From assembly GCF_032716425.1 (NCBI RefSeq), contig NZ_CP090419.1:3469001-3533000 (forward strand): a stretch of DNA of 64,000 bases. The letters run 5' to 3'. Positions within the stretch are counted from its first letter, which is position 1, and each line of letters starts with the position of its first letter. The notes beneath the pieces were generated by a model. It worked only from the letters and a program-made list of their open reading frames with translations. It made no database searches and was not told the DNA's origin. Positions 38,300 through 45,760 of the stretch are shown one piece after another. Both the position numbers and the translations under genes were made by a program. The DNA is from Pseudoalteromonas sp. N1230-9 (GTDB taxonomy: Bacteria > Pseudomonadota > Gammaproteobacteria > Enterobacterales > Alteromonadaceae).

Positions 38300-39429
38300 A
38301 AAATCTCCGCGGCACGTTTTAACGTGTCATCATTTTTGGCAAAACATAACCGTATCACTTTATCGTGACTCTGAGTGCTGTAAAACACACTCAATGGAAT
38401 TGCCGCCACACCTGCTTGCTCAACTAACCAATGACAAAACTCAACATCATCCAAATCAGACACATCACTGTAATCAAGCAATAAGAAATAGGTTCCTTCA
38501 CTTGGCAAAATAGTGAAACGGCTTTCTTTTAATGCTTCACTTAGTAAGTCACGCTTTTGCTGGTAAAATTCATTTAACTGTTCAACATGCTCAGGTTTTA
38601 ACTCTAACATATCAGCGAGTGCATGCTGCGCAGGAGTAAAACTAGAAAATGTCACGTATTGATGAATTTTACGAAACTCCTTCATTAACTCACTCGGTGC
38701 CACACAGTAACCCATTTTCCACCCCGTACTGTGGAAGGTTTTACCAAAGCTTGAAATAACAAAGCTGCGAGCAAACAATTCTGCGTCTGTGAGTACACTT
38801 AAATGAGCTTCTTTATCGAAAATAATATGCTCATAAACTTCATCACTGATGACGTATAAATCATGTTTTTTAACAAGATCCTTAAGTGCTGAAACGTCTT
38901 CAGCTTTAAGCGTTTTGCTACTCGGGTTGTGTGGTGTATTAATGATAATAGCACGGGTTTTTTCACTAATCGCATTTGCAACAGCTTGCCAATCAATACA
39001 ATAATCAGGAGCCTGTAATGCCACATGAACCGAGCGCCCACCAGCCAGCTCAATCGCCGGTTGGTATGAGTCATAAGCGGGATCAAACACCACTACTTCA
39101 TCACCCTCTTTTACAAGCGTTTGAATGGCAACAAATAATGCTTCGGTTGCGCCTGATGTCACCGTTACTTGTTGCTCATAATTTATGTTGTTATGGTATT
39201 TTCTAGCTATCAGTGCCGCAATTTGCTGTTGCAGGCGCACAATGCCACTAGATGGTGCGTATTGATTAAAGCCCTCTAACACATAATGGTTGAGCTGTTT
39301 TTTTAGCAGTTCAGGCGCATCGAATTCAGGAAAACCCTGAGATAAATTAATAGCTTGATGCTGATTTGCCAAAGCTGTCATTTGACTAAAAATACTGGTG
39401 CCTAAGTTTGGCAATTTACTTTCAAACAC
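38287..39429 (-). CDS. mtnE: Methionine aminotransferase (PLP-dependent)
   Basis: This 380-residue class I aminotransferase resembles YbdL. It makes methionine from 4-methylthio-2-oxobutanoate, the last step of methionine salvage. It starts FESKLPNLGTSIFSQMTALA and has NLSQGFPEFDAP. The PLP lysine lies in SSFGKTFHSTGWKMGY, with NTPHNPSSK and SDEVYEH around the cofactor. It is divergent from mtnBCD, and a MetJ-like operator lies in the shared 99-bp gap. Confidence 0.92.
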   Translation of the reverse strand: MFESKLPNLGTSIFSQMTALANQHQAINLSQGFPEFDAPELLKKQLNHYVLEGFNQYAPSSGIVRLQQQIAALIARKYHNNINYEQQVTVTSGATEALFVAIQTLVKEGDEVVVFDPAYDSYQPAIELAGGRSVHVALQAPDYCIDWQAVANAISEKTRAIIINTPHNPSSKTLKAEDVSALKDLVKKHDLYVISDEVYEHIIFDKEAHLSVLTDAELFARSFVISSFGKTFHSTGWKMGYCVAPSELMKEFRKIHQYVTFSSFTPAQHALADMLELKPEHVEQLNEFYQQKRDLLSEALKESRFTILPSEGTYFLLLDYSDVSDLDDVEFCHWLVEQAGVAAIPLSVFYSTQSHDKVIRLCFAKNDDTLKRAAEILCQL

Positions 39430-39484
39430 AGAGATTCCTTAAAGATGGTTTTGCGCCCGAAGCGATGCTATCATTGCTTAAAAC

Positions 39485-39500
39485 AGATGTATAGCCGTCT
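39485..39500. promoter_or_regulatory. MetJ-like operator (tandem met boxes)
   Basis: AGATGTAT-AGCCGTCT are two adjacent 8-bp boxes matching the MetJ consensus AGACGTCT at 6 and 7 of 8 positions. They lie in the divergent gap between mtnE and mtnB and could repress both when S-adenosylmethionine is plentiful. Confidence 0.7.
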
Positions 39501-39528
39501 AAAAAATTTTTAGAATGTCGAGGAATGT

Positions 39529-40158
39529 ATGCATAACAATACCGCTATTTCAGAACTAATTGAAGCTGGTAAGTGGGTAAGCCAACGTGGTTGGGTTCCT
39601 GCTACTGGTGGTAACTTCTCAGCACGTACAGAAAGTGGTTATGTGGTCACCGCCAGTGGTTTTGATAAAGGCCAACTTGGTACCCATGCATTTATTGAGT
39701 TTGATCATAACGGAAACCGCACTAAGGGCTCAGGTAAACCATCCGCAGAAACAGAGCTTCACTTGAACATGTATAAGCTGATCCCGTCAGCAAAATTTGT
39801 TCTTCATACCCACTCAGTAGCTGCAACAGTATTATCTCGCGTAATCAAAGGTCATGCTATTCATTTGCATGGCTATGAAATGCAAAAAGCCTTGAGTGGT
39901 GTAAAATCACATCTAGATACACTTAGTATTCCTATTTTTGATAATGACCAAGATATTGACCGTTTAAGCTTATTGGTCAGTGACCATCACTTACACACAC
40001 CAATTGAACATGCAGTGCTTATTCGTGGTCATGGTTTATACGTTGTAGGCAGAGACGTTAAAGAAGTTTTACGCCACTTAGAAGGGCTAGAGTTTTTATT
40101 TAGTTGTGAACTCGAACGTCTAAAACTAGAAGGCATTCAAGCTGGAGTGCAGCTATGA
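39529..40158 (+). CDS. mtnB: Methylthioribulose-1-phosphate dehydratase
   Basis: MtnB dehydrates methylthioribulose-1-phosphate in methionine salvage. The 209-residue class II aldolase-fold protein has the zinc histidines in FVLHTHSVAATVLSR and VLIRGHGLYVVG, and the catalytic region GSGKPSAETELHLNMY. It has AGGA before its ATG and overlaps mtnC by 4 bp (ATGA). It is first in mtnBCD plus a small downstream gene, behind a MetJ-like operator. Confidence 0.95.
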   Translation: MHNNTAISELIEAGKWVSQRGWVPATGGNFSARTESGYVVTASGFDKGQLGTHAFIEFDHNGNRTKGSGKPSAETELHLNMYKLIPSAKFVLHTHSVAATVLSRVIKGHAIHLHGYEMQKALSGVKSHLDTLSIPIFDNDQDIDRLSLLVSDHHLHTPIEHAVLIRGHGLYVVGRDVKEVLRHLEGLEFLFSCELERLKLEGIQAGVQL

Positions 40159-40841
40159 TCAAAGCAATTTTAACCGATATTGAAGGCACAATTACCCGCA
40201 TCTCGTTTGTCAAAGATGTGTTATTTCCTTATGCTGCAGGGCAACTCCCTGAGTTTATTAAAACACACAAGAACGACCCTGACGTTGCCGAGCAGATAAG
40301 CGCAGTCAAAACGCACATTGAGCAGCCAGAGGCTGACTTAGAAACAGTAATAAATACCTTGCTACACTGGATTGCAACAGATCAAAAAGTCACACCATTA
40401 AAACAATTACAGGGTTTAATTTGGCAAACAGGCTATGAAAATGGCGATTTTACAGGTCATATTTACCCTGATGCTTATGATTTCTTGCAAGCTCAAAAAC
40501 AAGCAGGAAAAAATCTATATGTTTACTCTTCTGGCTCAGTAAAAGCGCAACACCTTATTTTTGAGTTTTCTGATTACGGCGATATTAGACCTTTGTTCAG
40601 CAACTACTTCGACACTAAAGTTGGCGCTAAACAACAACAGCGCTCGTACGAGAATATTATTGCAGAATTGCCATTTGACGCCGCAGAGGTGTTGTTCTTA
40701 AGCGATGTGGAAGCAGAACTTAATGCTGCAAAAGCCGCAGGCCTTCGTACCTTACACCTTGTTCGTGATGGCCAACAAGTGAGCGACGCTCATCCATACA
40801 TTAATGATTTTACGACATTTAGCGCGGAGCTTTTAGCATGA
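40155..40841 (+). CDS. mtnC: Enolase-phosphatase E1
   Basis: MtnC is a bifunctional HAD-family enzyme that enolises and dephosphorylates diketomethylthiopentyl phosphate to the acireductone. The 228-residue protein begins IKAILTDIEGTITRISFVKD. The first acidic residue is Asp in the DIEGT motif; VYSSGSVKAQ and FLSDVEAEL supply the other HAD motifs. It overlaps its neighbours mtnB and mtnD by 4 bp each, so the three are translationally coupled. Confidence 0.96.
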   Translation: MIKAILTDIEGTITRISFVKDVLFPYAAGQLPEFIKTHKNDPDVAEQISAVKTHIEQPEADLETVINTLLHWIATDQKVTPLKQLQGLIWQTGYENGDFTGHIYPDAYDFLQAQKQAGKNLYVYSSGSVKAQHLIFEFSDYGDIRPLFSNYFDTKVGAKQQQRSYENIIAELPFDAAEVLFLSDVEAELNAAKAAGLRTLHLVRDGQQVSDAHPYINDFTTFSAELLA

Positions 40842-41380
40842 GTCAATTAACGATTTTTAATGATAACAACGCTGACGATGTATTGTTTTATAGTGAAGAC
40901 TTAAGTGCCATTGCAAAAGAACTTAAAGCAGTAGGTGTACGTTTCGAGCAATGGAAAGCAACTCAGCATATTGATGAGAGCACCAGTCATGACGCGATTT
41001 TAGCTGCCTATGCTAACGATATAGAACAGCTTAAGACTGAAGGGGGCTATCAAACTGTCGATGTTATTTCGCTTGCTAAAGGTAACCCTAATGCAGCGGA
41101 ATTACGTAGCAAGTTTTTATTTGAACATACTCACAGCGAAGATGAAGTGCGCTTTTTTGTAAAAGGCCAAGGGTTATTTTGCTTACATTTAAACGATAAG
41201 GTCTATCAAGTGCTTTGCGAGCAAGGTGACTTGATTTCTGTGCCAGAGCTTACCCCTCACTGGTTTGATATGGGGAGTAATCCTGAATTTACAGCAATTC
41301 GCTTATTTAATAATACCGAAGGATGGGTTGCTAAAAGTACAGAATCAGCAATCGCTAAAAGTTTCCCGTTACTGGATTAA
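40838..41380 (+). CDS. mtnD: Acireductone dioxygenase
   Basis: MtnD uses a metal ion and O2 to turn the acireductone into 4-methylthio-2-oxobutanoate plus formate. A nickel form instead gives an off-pathway product. The 180-residue cupin has the metal ligands in FEHTHSEDEVRFFV (two His, Glu) and a fourth His in LTPHWFDMG. It is coupled to mtnC by an ATGA overlap. It is followed by a gamma-glutamylcyclotransferase-like gene one base after its stop codon. Confidence 0.95.
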   Translation: MSQLTIFNDNNADDVLFYSEDLSAIAKELKAVGVRFEQWKATQHIDESTSHDAILAAYANDIEQLKTEGGYQTVDVISLAKGNPNAAELRSKFLFEHTHSEDEVRFFVKGQGLFCLHLNDKVYQVLCEQGDLISVPELTPHWFDMGSNPEFTAIRLFNNTEGWVAKSTESAIAKSFPLLD

Positions 41381-41381
41381 T

Positions 41382-41723
41382 ATGGAAAAGTTGTTTTCAT
41401 ATGGGACGTTGCAATACCCTCAAGTTCAGCTAGACACTTTCGGGCGCTTACTCGAAGGTCAGTCAGCCACCTTATTAGGTTATGTCATTGGCGAAATTGA
41501 AATTACTGATGCGGCAGTTTTAAAAAGTAGTGGGCAGCGTTTTCATCCTGCCCTACTTTACACTGGGAATCAAAACGACACAGTTAATGGCACAATTTAC
41601 GCAATTACAAAGCAAGAGCTTGCCCAAGCTGATGAGTATGAGGTTGATGATTATCAACGGATTGCACAGCAGTTTAAGTGTGGAGCAAATGCGTGGGTTT
41701 ATGTGGTGAAAAGCTCCCTTTAA
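41382..41723 (+). CDS. Gamma-glutamylcyclotransferase-like (AIG2/GGCT fold) protein
   Basis: This 113-residue protein has the GGCT-fold start LFSYGTLQYPQVQ, whose YGTL loop binds substrate, and the acidic catalytic region LAQADEYEVDDYQR, where a Glu is the catalytic acid/base in the family. ATG at 41382 follows the mtnD stop by one base, so it appears to be part of the mtnBCD operon. It may act on a gamma-glutamyl compound, but no role in methionine salvage is established. A palindromic terminator follows. Confidence 0.85.
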   Translation: MEKLFSYGTLQYPQVQLDTFGRLLEGQSATLLGYVIGEIEITDAAVLKSSGQRFHPALLYTGNQNDTVNGTIYAITKQELAQADEYEVDDYQRIAQQFKCGANAWVYVVKSSL

Positions 41724-41730
41724 AACCAGT

Positions 41731-41754
41731 AAAGCGCTTATAAGTAAGCGCTTT
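41731..41754. terminator. Probable bidirectional terminator
   Basis: AAAGCGCTTA and TAAGCGCTTT form a perfect 10-bp stem with a TAAG loop between the convergent GGCT-like and mtnA genes. The T-run is short on both sides. Confidence 0.7.
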
Positions 41755-41763
41755 CCCAAATCG

Positions 41764-42789
41764 CTAGCTTAACTCTGTTAATGCCCCACGCGCAATGTCT
41801 GCTTGATTATAAACGCCCGTATCAAGTACCCACCCTGTTACTAGCTTAGCCGGCGTGACATCAAAAGCAGGATTATAAACCCGTGCATTATTAGGGGCCC
41901 ACAAGGCTTCGCCAAAGCTGCCACTCACACCACGCACCTCAATGGGGCTGCGCTGTTCGATTTCAATATCATCACCGCAGGCTGTTTTTGTATCTAACGT
42001 AGTGAGAGGCGCAACAACATAAAATGGGATATTATGAAAGTGAGCTAAAACAGCAAGATTGTAGGTGCCTACTTTATTGGCAAAATCCCCATTAGCGGCA
42101 ATGCGGTCTGCTCCAACAAAGATTTTATCGACTTTACCCGCTGCCATTAGACTTGCAGCCATATTATCGCAAATTAATGTGTACGGTATTTGCCAACGTT
42201 CAAGCTCGAATGCAGTAAGACGACCACCTTGTAATAAAGGCCTTGTTTCATCAACCCATACATGAATATCACCGTGGCGTTGTTGTGCTTTATATATCAC
42301 GCCTAGTGCAGTACCAATGCCCGCAGTAGCTAATGCACCTGTATTACAGTGGGTAAGAATGTTATCGCCTTTTAATACAAGGTTTGCACCATGTTCAGCC
42401 ATGCTATCGCAAAGCGCTATATCCTCATTAAATAACTGCTCTGCTGTTTTAACTATCTCTTCAACAAAGTCACTTTTTGCTAAAGCCTCTCGCAGCTTGG
42501 TCATGCAATGCATCAGGTTCACAGCCGTTGGTCTGGTAGACTCTAACTCATCAATCGCATCTGCAAGCGCTTCTTTACTCATGCCTTGCTCAGCCAAGTG
42601 AGCTACAAGCAAGCTCGCTCCAAGACCAATCAAAGGTGCTCCACGTATTTTCAACGTTAAAATCAGATCTTTCATTGCTGCAACATCGTGACATACATGC
42701 CAATGTTGTTGATGAGGCAGTAAATACTGGTCAAGCACTGTTAAAGTACCACTTTGATATTTAATGCTATTTGCGATGAGGTCTTTCAT
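41764..42789 (-). CDS. mtnA: Methylthioribose-1-phosphate isomerase
   Basis: MtnA isomerises methylthioribose-1-phosphate to methylthioribulose-1-phosphate, just before MtnB. The 341-residue eIF2B-like protein has the family motifs LKIRGAPLIGLGASL and HCNTGALATAGIGTALG (catalytic Cys region). Also present are VDETRPLLQGGRLTAFEL and FVGADRIAANGDFANKVGTY, with the catalytic Asp in GADRI. It is divergent from mtnK with a MetJ-like operator between, and convergent with the mtnBCD unit. Confidence 0.96.
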   Translation of the reverse strand: MKDLIANSIKYQSGTLTVLDQYLLPHQQHWHVCHDVAAMKDLILTLKIRGAPLIGLGASLLVAHLAEQGMSKEALADAIDELESTRPTAVNLMHCMTKLREALAKSDFVEEIVKTAEQLFNEDIALCDSMAEHGANLVLKGDNILTHCNTGALATAGIGTALGVIYKAQQRHGDIHVWVDETRPLLQGGRLTAFELERWQIPYTLICDNMAASLMAAGKVDKIFVGADRIAANGDFANKVGTYNLAVLAHFHNIPFYVVAPLTTLDTKTACGDDIEIEQRSPIEVRGVSGSFGEALWAPNNARVYNPAFDVTPAKLVTGWVLDTGVYNQADIARGALTELS

Positions 42790-42853
42790 AGTAAGTCCAA
42801 GTTACTTAATTAGCAGATTGCTATTCTACAGCAGTTTTTACAACTAACAAGCT

Positions 42854-42869
42854 GGATGTATGGACATCT
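42854..42869. promoter_or_regulatory. MetJ-like operator between mtnA and mtnK
   Basis: GGATGTAT-GGACATCT matches the tandem MetJ consensus at 5 and 6 of 8 positions. It is identical to the operator at 39485 at 12 of 16 positions. It lies in the 132-bp divergent gap. Confidence 0.6.
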
Positions 42870-42921
42870 AAACGCATGAAGGTATAGAATGCTTAAAGTT
42901 ACTTTTCAATGAGATGAAACC

Positions 42922-44139
42922 ATGGCGAACTACATAGCCTTCACTGCAGAACATGCTATTGATTATATTAAAGAAATCATCAAAAAAGAGTTGATTACTG
43001 TTTTCGCTGATAATGCAGAGCTCAACGCTTATGAGTTTGGTGATGGTAATTTAAACCTCGTTTTTCGTATCGCAGATCAAGATGGTAACAGCGTAATTCT
43101 CAAACAAGCTTTACCCTACGCCCGCTGTGTTGGTGAGTCGTGGCCATTATCATTAGATAGAGCTCGTATTGAAGCCGAAGTACTTATCAATCATGGTCAA
43201 TTATGCCCTGAGCATACCGTCACAGTTTTGCATCATAATGCTGATTTAGCATTAACGGTTCTTGAAGACCTGGGGCACCTACAAATATTGCGTGGTGCAC
43301 AAATCAATGCAGAACAATTTCCAAAGCTGGCAAGCCATGTCGCACTTTACCTCAGCTATACAAGCTTTTATAACTCTGATTTTTATTTATCTGCAGAAGA
43401 AAAAAAGACCAAAGTCAGTCAATTTATTAACCCTGACTTGTGCAAAATTACAGAAGATTTGTTCTTTACCGATCCCTATATTGAGCATGAGCGAAATAAC
43501 TTTCCTACCGAACTTAAAAGTCATGTAGAGAGTATTCGTAATAATCAGGCTCTAAAACTCGCAGCAGCCAAGTTAAAAGCTAAGTTCCTATCGAGCCCAC
43601 AAACTTTATTACACGGTGACATACACAGCGGCAGTATTTTTGTGGATGCAAACACCACCAAAATGATAGACCCCGAGTTTGGCTTTTTTGGCCCTATTGG
43701 CTTCGATATTGGTTCTTTTATGGGGAACCTGTTACTAAACTATTGTGCTCAAAATGGCCGTATTACTGAGCTTGCAAAGCGCCGTCAATATCAAACACAT
43801 TTATTAACCTGCTTACAAGATTGCTATAACCAGTTTGAACAACACTGGCTACGTCTTGCTAGTAGCGAAACAACTGATATTAGCTTTGCAAGTAACGCAT
43901 TTACTGAAGATTATTTACACGATGTATTGCGTGACGCGATTGGTTATTGTGGTGCTGAGCTTATTCGCCGCACGATTGGCCTCGCACATGTTGCTGATAT
44001 TGATGGTATAGAAGATGAGCAAGCTCGACTGGCTGTACAACAACAAACGTTGGTACTGGGTGAACAACTCATGCTCAATGCAACAAGTTGCACCTCTAAA
44101 GATGAGTTTTACTCATTACTTGTCAGCTTATTAAATTAA
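42922..44139 (+). CDS. mtnK: 5-methylthioribose kinase
   Basis: MtnK phosphorylates methylthioribose with ATP, the entry step of this salvage route after methylthioadenosine nucleosidase. The 405-residue protein kinase-like fold has YEFGDGNLNLVFRI (nucleotide loop), the lysine in VILKQALPY, the catalytic LLHGDIHSGSIFV and the metal-binding MIDPEFGFFGPIGFDIG. It is divergent from mtnA. The nucleosidase gene (mtnN) is not in this window. A terminator follows. Confidence 0.95.
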   Translation: MANYIAFTAEHAIDYIKEIIKKELITVFADNAELNAYEFGDGNLNLVFRIADQDGNSVILKQALPYARCVGESWPLSLDRARIEAEVLINHGQLCPEHTVTVLHHNADLALTVLEDLGHLQILRGAQINAEQFPKLASHVALYLSYTSFYNSDFYLSAEEKKTKVSQFINPDLCKITEDLFFTDPYIEHERNNFPTELKSHVESIRNNQALKLAAAKLKAKFLSSPQTLLHGDIHSGSIFVDANTTKMIDPEFGFFGPIGFDIGSFMGNLLLNYCAQNGRITELAKRRQYQTHLLTCLQDCYNQFEQHWLRLASSETTDISFASNAFTEDYLHDVLRDAIGYCGAELIRRTIGLAHVADIDGIEDEQARLAVQQQTLVLGEQLMLNATSCTSKDEFYSLLVSLLN

Positions 44140-44141
44140 AT

Positions 44142-44166
44142 AAAGGCGCATAGAGCGCCTTTGTTC
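44142..44166. terminator. Terminator between mtnK and the flavoprotein gene
   Basis: AAAGGCGC and GCGCCTTT form a perfect 8-bp stem with an ATAGA loop, followed by GTTCTTT, between convergent genes. Confidence 0.8.
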
Positions 44167-44167
44167 T

Positions 44168-45649
44168 TTACTGATAATGTTCGTACATTTTATCAAGCGG
44201 CTCTGATAAGCCATTCTCTTGCACCACACGTACATGATGGCGAGCAAGCTCTCTGGCACTTGATACTCCACAAGAATGAGCAATGAGCCCTGCACCGTAG
44301 TGAATATATTTATTATAGTTAGCGACGCGCTGTGCTTTGTCCGTTACGTCTAAACCTCGTTGTAAGCGTTCATTGTGCGTTGTTATGCCAGTAGGGCAAG
44401 TATCTTTATTACATTGCAGTGCTTGAATACAGCCCAATGAAAACATATGTCCGCGCGCCGAAACAATAAAATCAGCACCCAGTGCAAGAGCCCATGCAAC
44501 CTTTGAAGGTACAATTAACTTTCCAGAAGCAATCACTTTAACACGCTCTCTCAGACCATGTTTTTTCAATAAATCAACCACTAAAGGTAGGCTTTCCTTA
44601 AGCGGCAAACCAACAGAGTCCATTAAGGGTTGTGGTGCAGCACCTGTACCACCATCCGCGCTATCAATTGTTATGAAGTCGGGTGCTGACTCCATCCCAC
44701 GATTATTAATTTCACTAAATAAAGTTTCCAGCCACGCATATTCACCAATCACAGCCTTAAAACCTGTTGGTTTACCTGTTGTCGAGCGCACGGTTGCGAT
44801 CATATCAAGCAAATGAGCGGGTGTTTTAATTTCGGGATGACCATTGGGGCTAATAGAATCATGCCCTTCTGGGATCCCTCGAATTTTAGCAATTTCAGCT
44901 GTGACTTTACGGCCAGGCAGCATCCCGCCTTTACCGGGTTTAGCGCCCTGACTCATCTTTATTTCAAACATCTTCACTTGTTCATGCTCAGCGATGGTCT
45001 TTAGCTTTTCGAGACTAAGTTTGCCTTGCTCATCTCGCACACCGTATTTAGCTGTACCAATCTGAAATACTATGTCAGCCCCACCTTCAAGGTGATATGG
45101 GCTCAATCCCCCTTCCCCCGTATTCATCCAACAACCAGCCAGTTTAGCGCCTCGCGATAATGCTCGCACAGCAGGTTTAGACAGTGCCCCAAAACTCATG
45201 CCAGAAATGTTAAATAACGAATTAGTAGAATATGGCTGCTCACAATATGGGCCTAAAGTGACATGGCTAGGTTCAAGCGCTTCTTCATCCAACGTTGGAA
45301 ATGCACAGTTCATAAACATTACAGTGCCTGTTGTTTCTAAACTTTGTGTTGATCCAAATGCGGTCGTGCGATCCACATTTTTAGCTGCTCGATACACCCA
45401 GCTACGTTCTGCACGGTTAAAAGGAAGCTCTTCCCTGTCCATTGCAAAAAAGTACTGACGAAAGAACTCACCTTGGCGTTCAAAAAAATAACGAAACCGT
45501 CCTATCACAGGATAATTGCGACGAATAGCTTGCTTAGACTGGGTTACATCACTAATGTAAAAACAGATTATCACCAGCAATCCAACGCCAAGTAAAAAGA
45601 TAAATAAGCTGGCAAATACATCAATACTGAAAATTATAAAATCACTCAT
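44168..45649 (-). CDS. FMN-binding glutamate synthase family protein
   Basis: This 493-residue protein has one membrane helix near the N-terminus (about 10-32), followed by the FMN/FeS catalytic domain of glutamate synthase (GltB central domain). Segments NISGMSFGALSKPAVRALSR, KMSQGAKPGKGGMLPG, DSADGGTGAAPQPLMD and the cysteines of CIQALQCNKDTCPTG (iron-sulfur ligands) are intact. It lacks the amidotransferase domain that releases ammonia from glutamine, so it is not a full glutamate synthase. Its electron donor and substrate are unknown. It is transcribed after a DUF885 gene, but a terminator separates them. Confidence 0.9.
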   Translation of the reverse strand: MSDFIIFSIDVFASLFIFLLGVGLLVIICFYISDVTQSKQAIRRNYPVIGRFRYFFERQGEFFRQYFFAMDREELPFNRAERSWVYRAAKNVDRTTAFGSTQSLETTGTVMFMNCAFPTLDEEALEPSHVTLGPYCEQPYSTNSLFNISGMSFGALSKPAVRALSRGAKLAGCWMNTGEGGLSPYHLEGGADIVFQIGTAKYGVRDEQGKLSLEKLKTIAEHEQVKMFEIKMSQGAKPGKGGMLPGRKVTAEIAKIRGIPEGHDSISPNGHPEIKTPAHLLDMIATVRSTTGKPTGFKAVIGEYAWLETLFSEINNRGMESAPDFITIDSADGGTGAAPQPLMDSVGLPLKESLPLVVDLLKKHGLRERVKVIASGKLIVPSKVAWALALGADFIVSARGHMFSLGCIQALQCNKDTCPTGITTHNERLQRGLDVTDKAQRVANYNKYIHYGAGLIAHSCGVSSARELARHHVRVVQENGLSEPLDKMYEHYQ

Positions 45650-45717
45650 TCAAGGCCCCTTTGTAGTGACGATTTCCTGCAAATCATATAAGTAGTTTAA
45701 AATACACGCAATAAACA

Positions 45718-45747
45718 AAAAGGCGTGTTTTAAACACGCCTTTTTTA
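45718..45747 (-). terminator. Terminator of the DUF885 gene
   Basis: AAAAAGGCGTGTTTTAAACA and the following CGCCTTTTTT form a near-perfect palindrome. It can fold with GGCGTG/CACGCC as stem and AT-rich loop, flanked by A- and T-runs, 13 bp after the stop codon. Confidence 0.85.
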
Positions 45748-45760
45748 AACTCTCTGTCTG

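Noticed and set aside
39430..39528. S-adenosylmethionine riboswitch in the mtnE-mtnB gap
   Set aside because: The gap is too short and lacks the multi-stem core. Tandem MetJ-like boxes account for the control.
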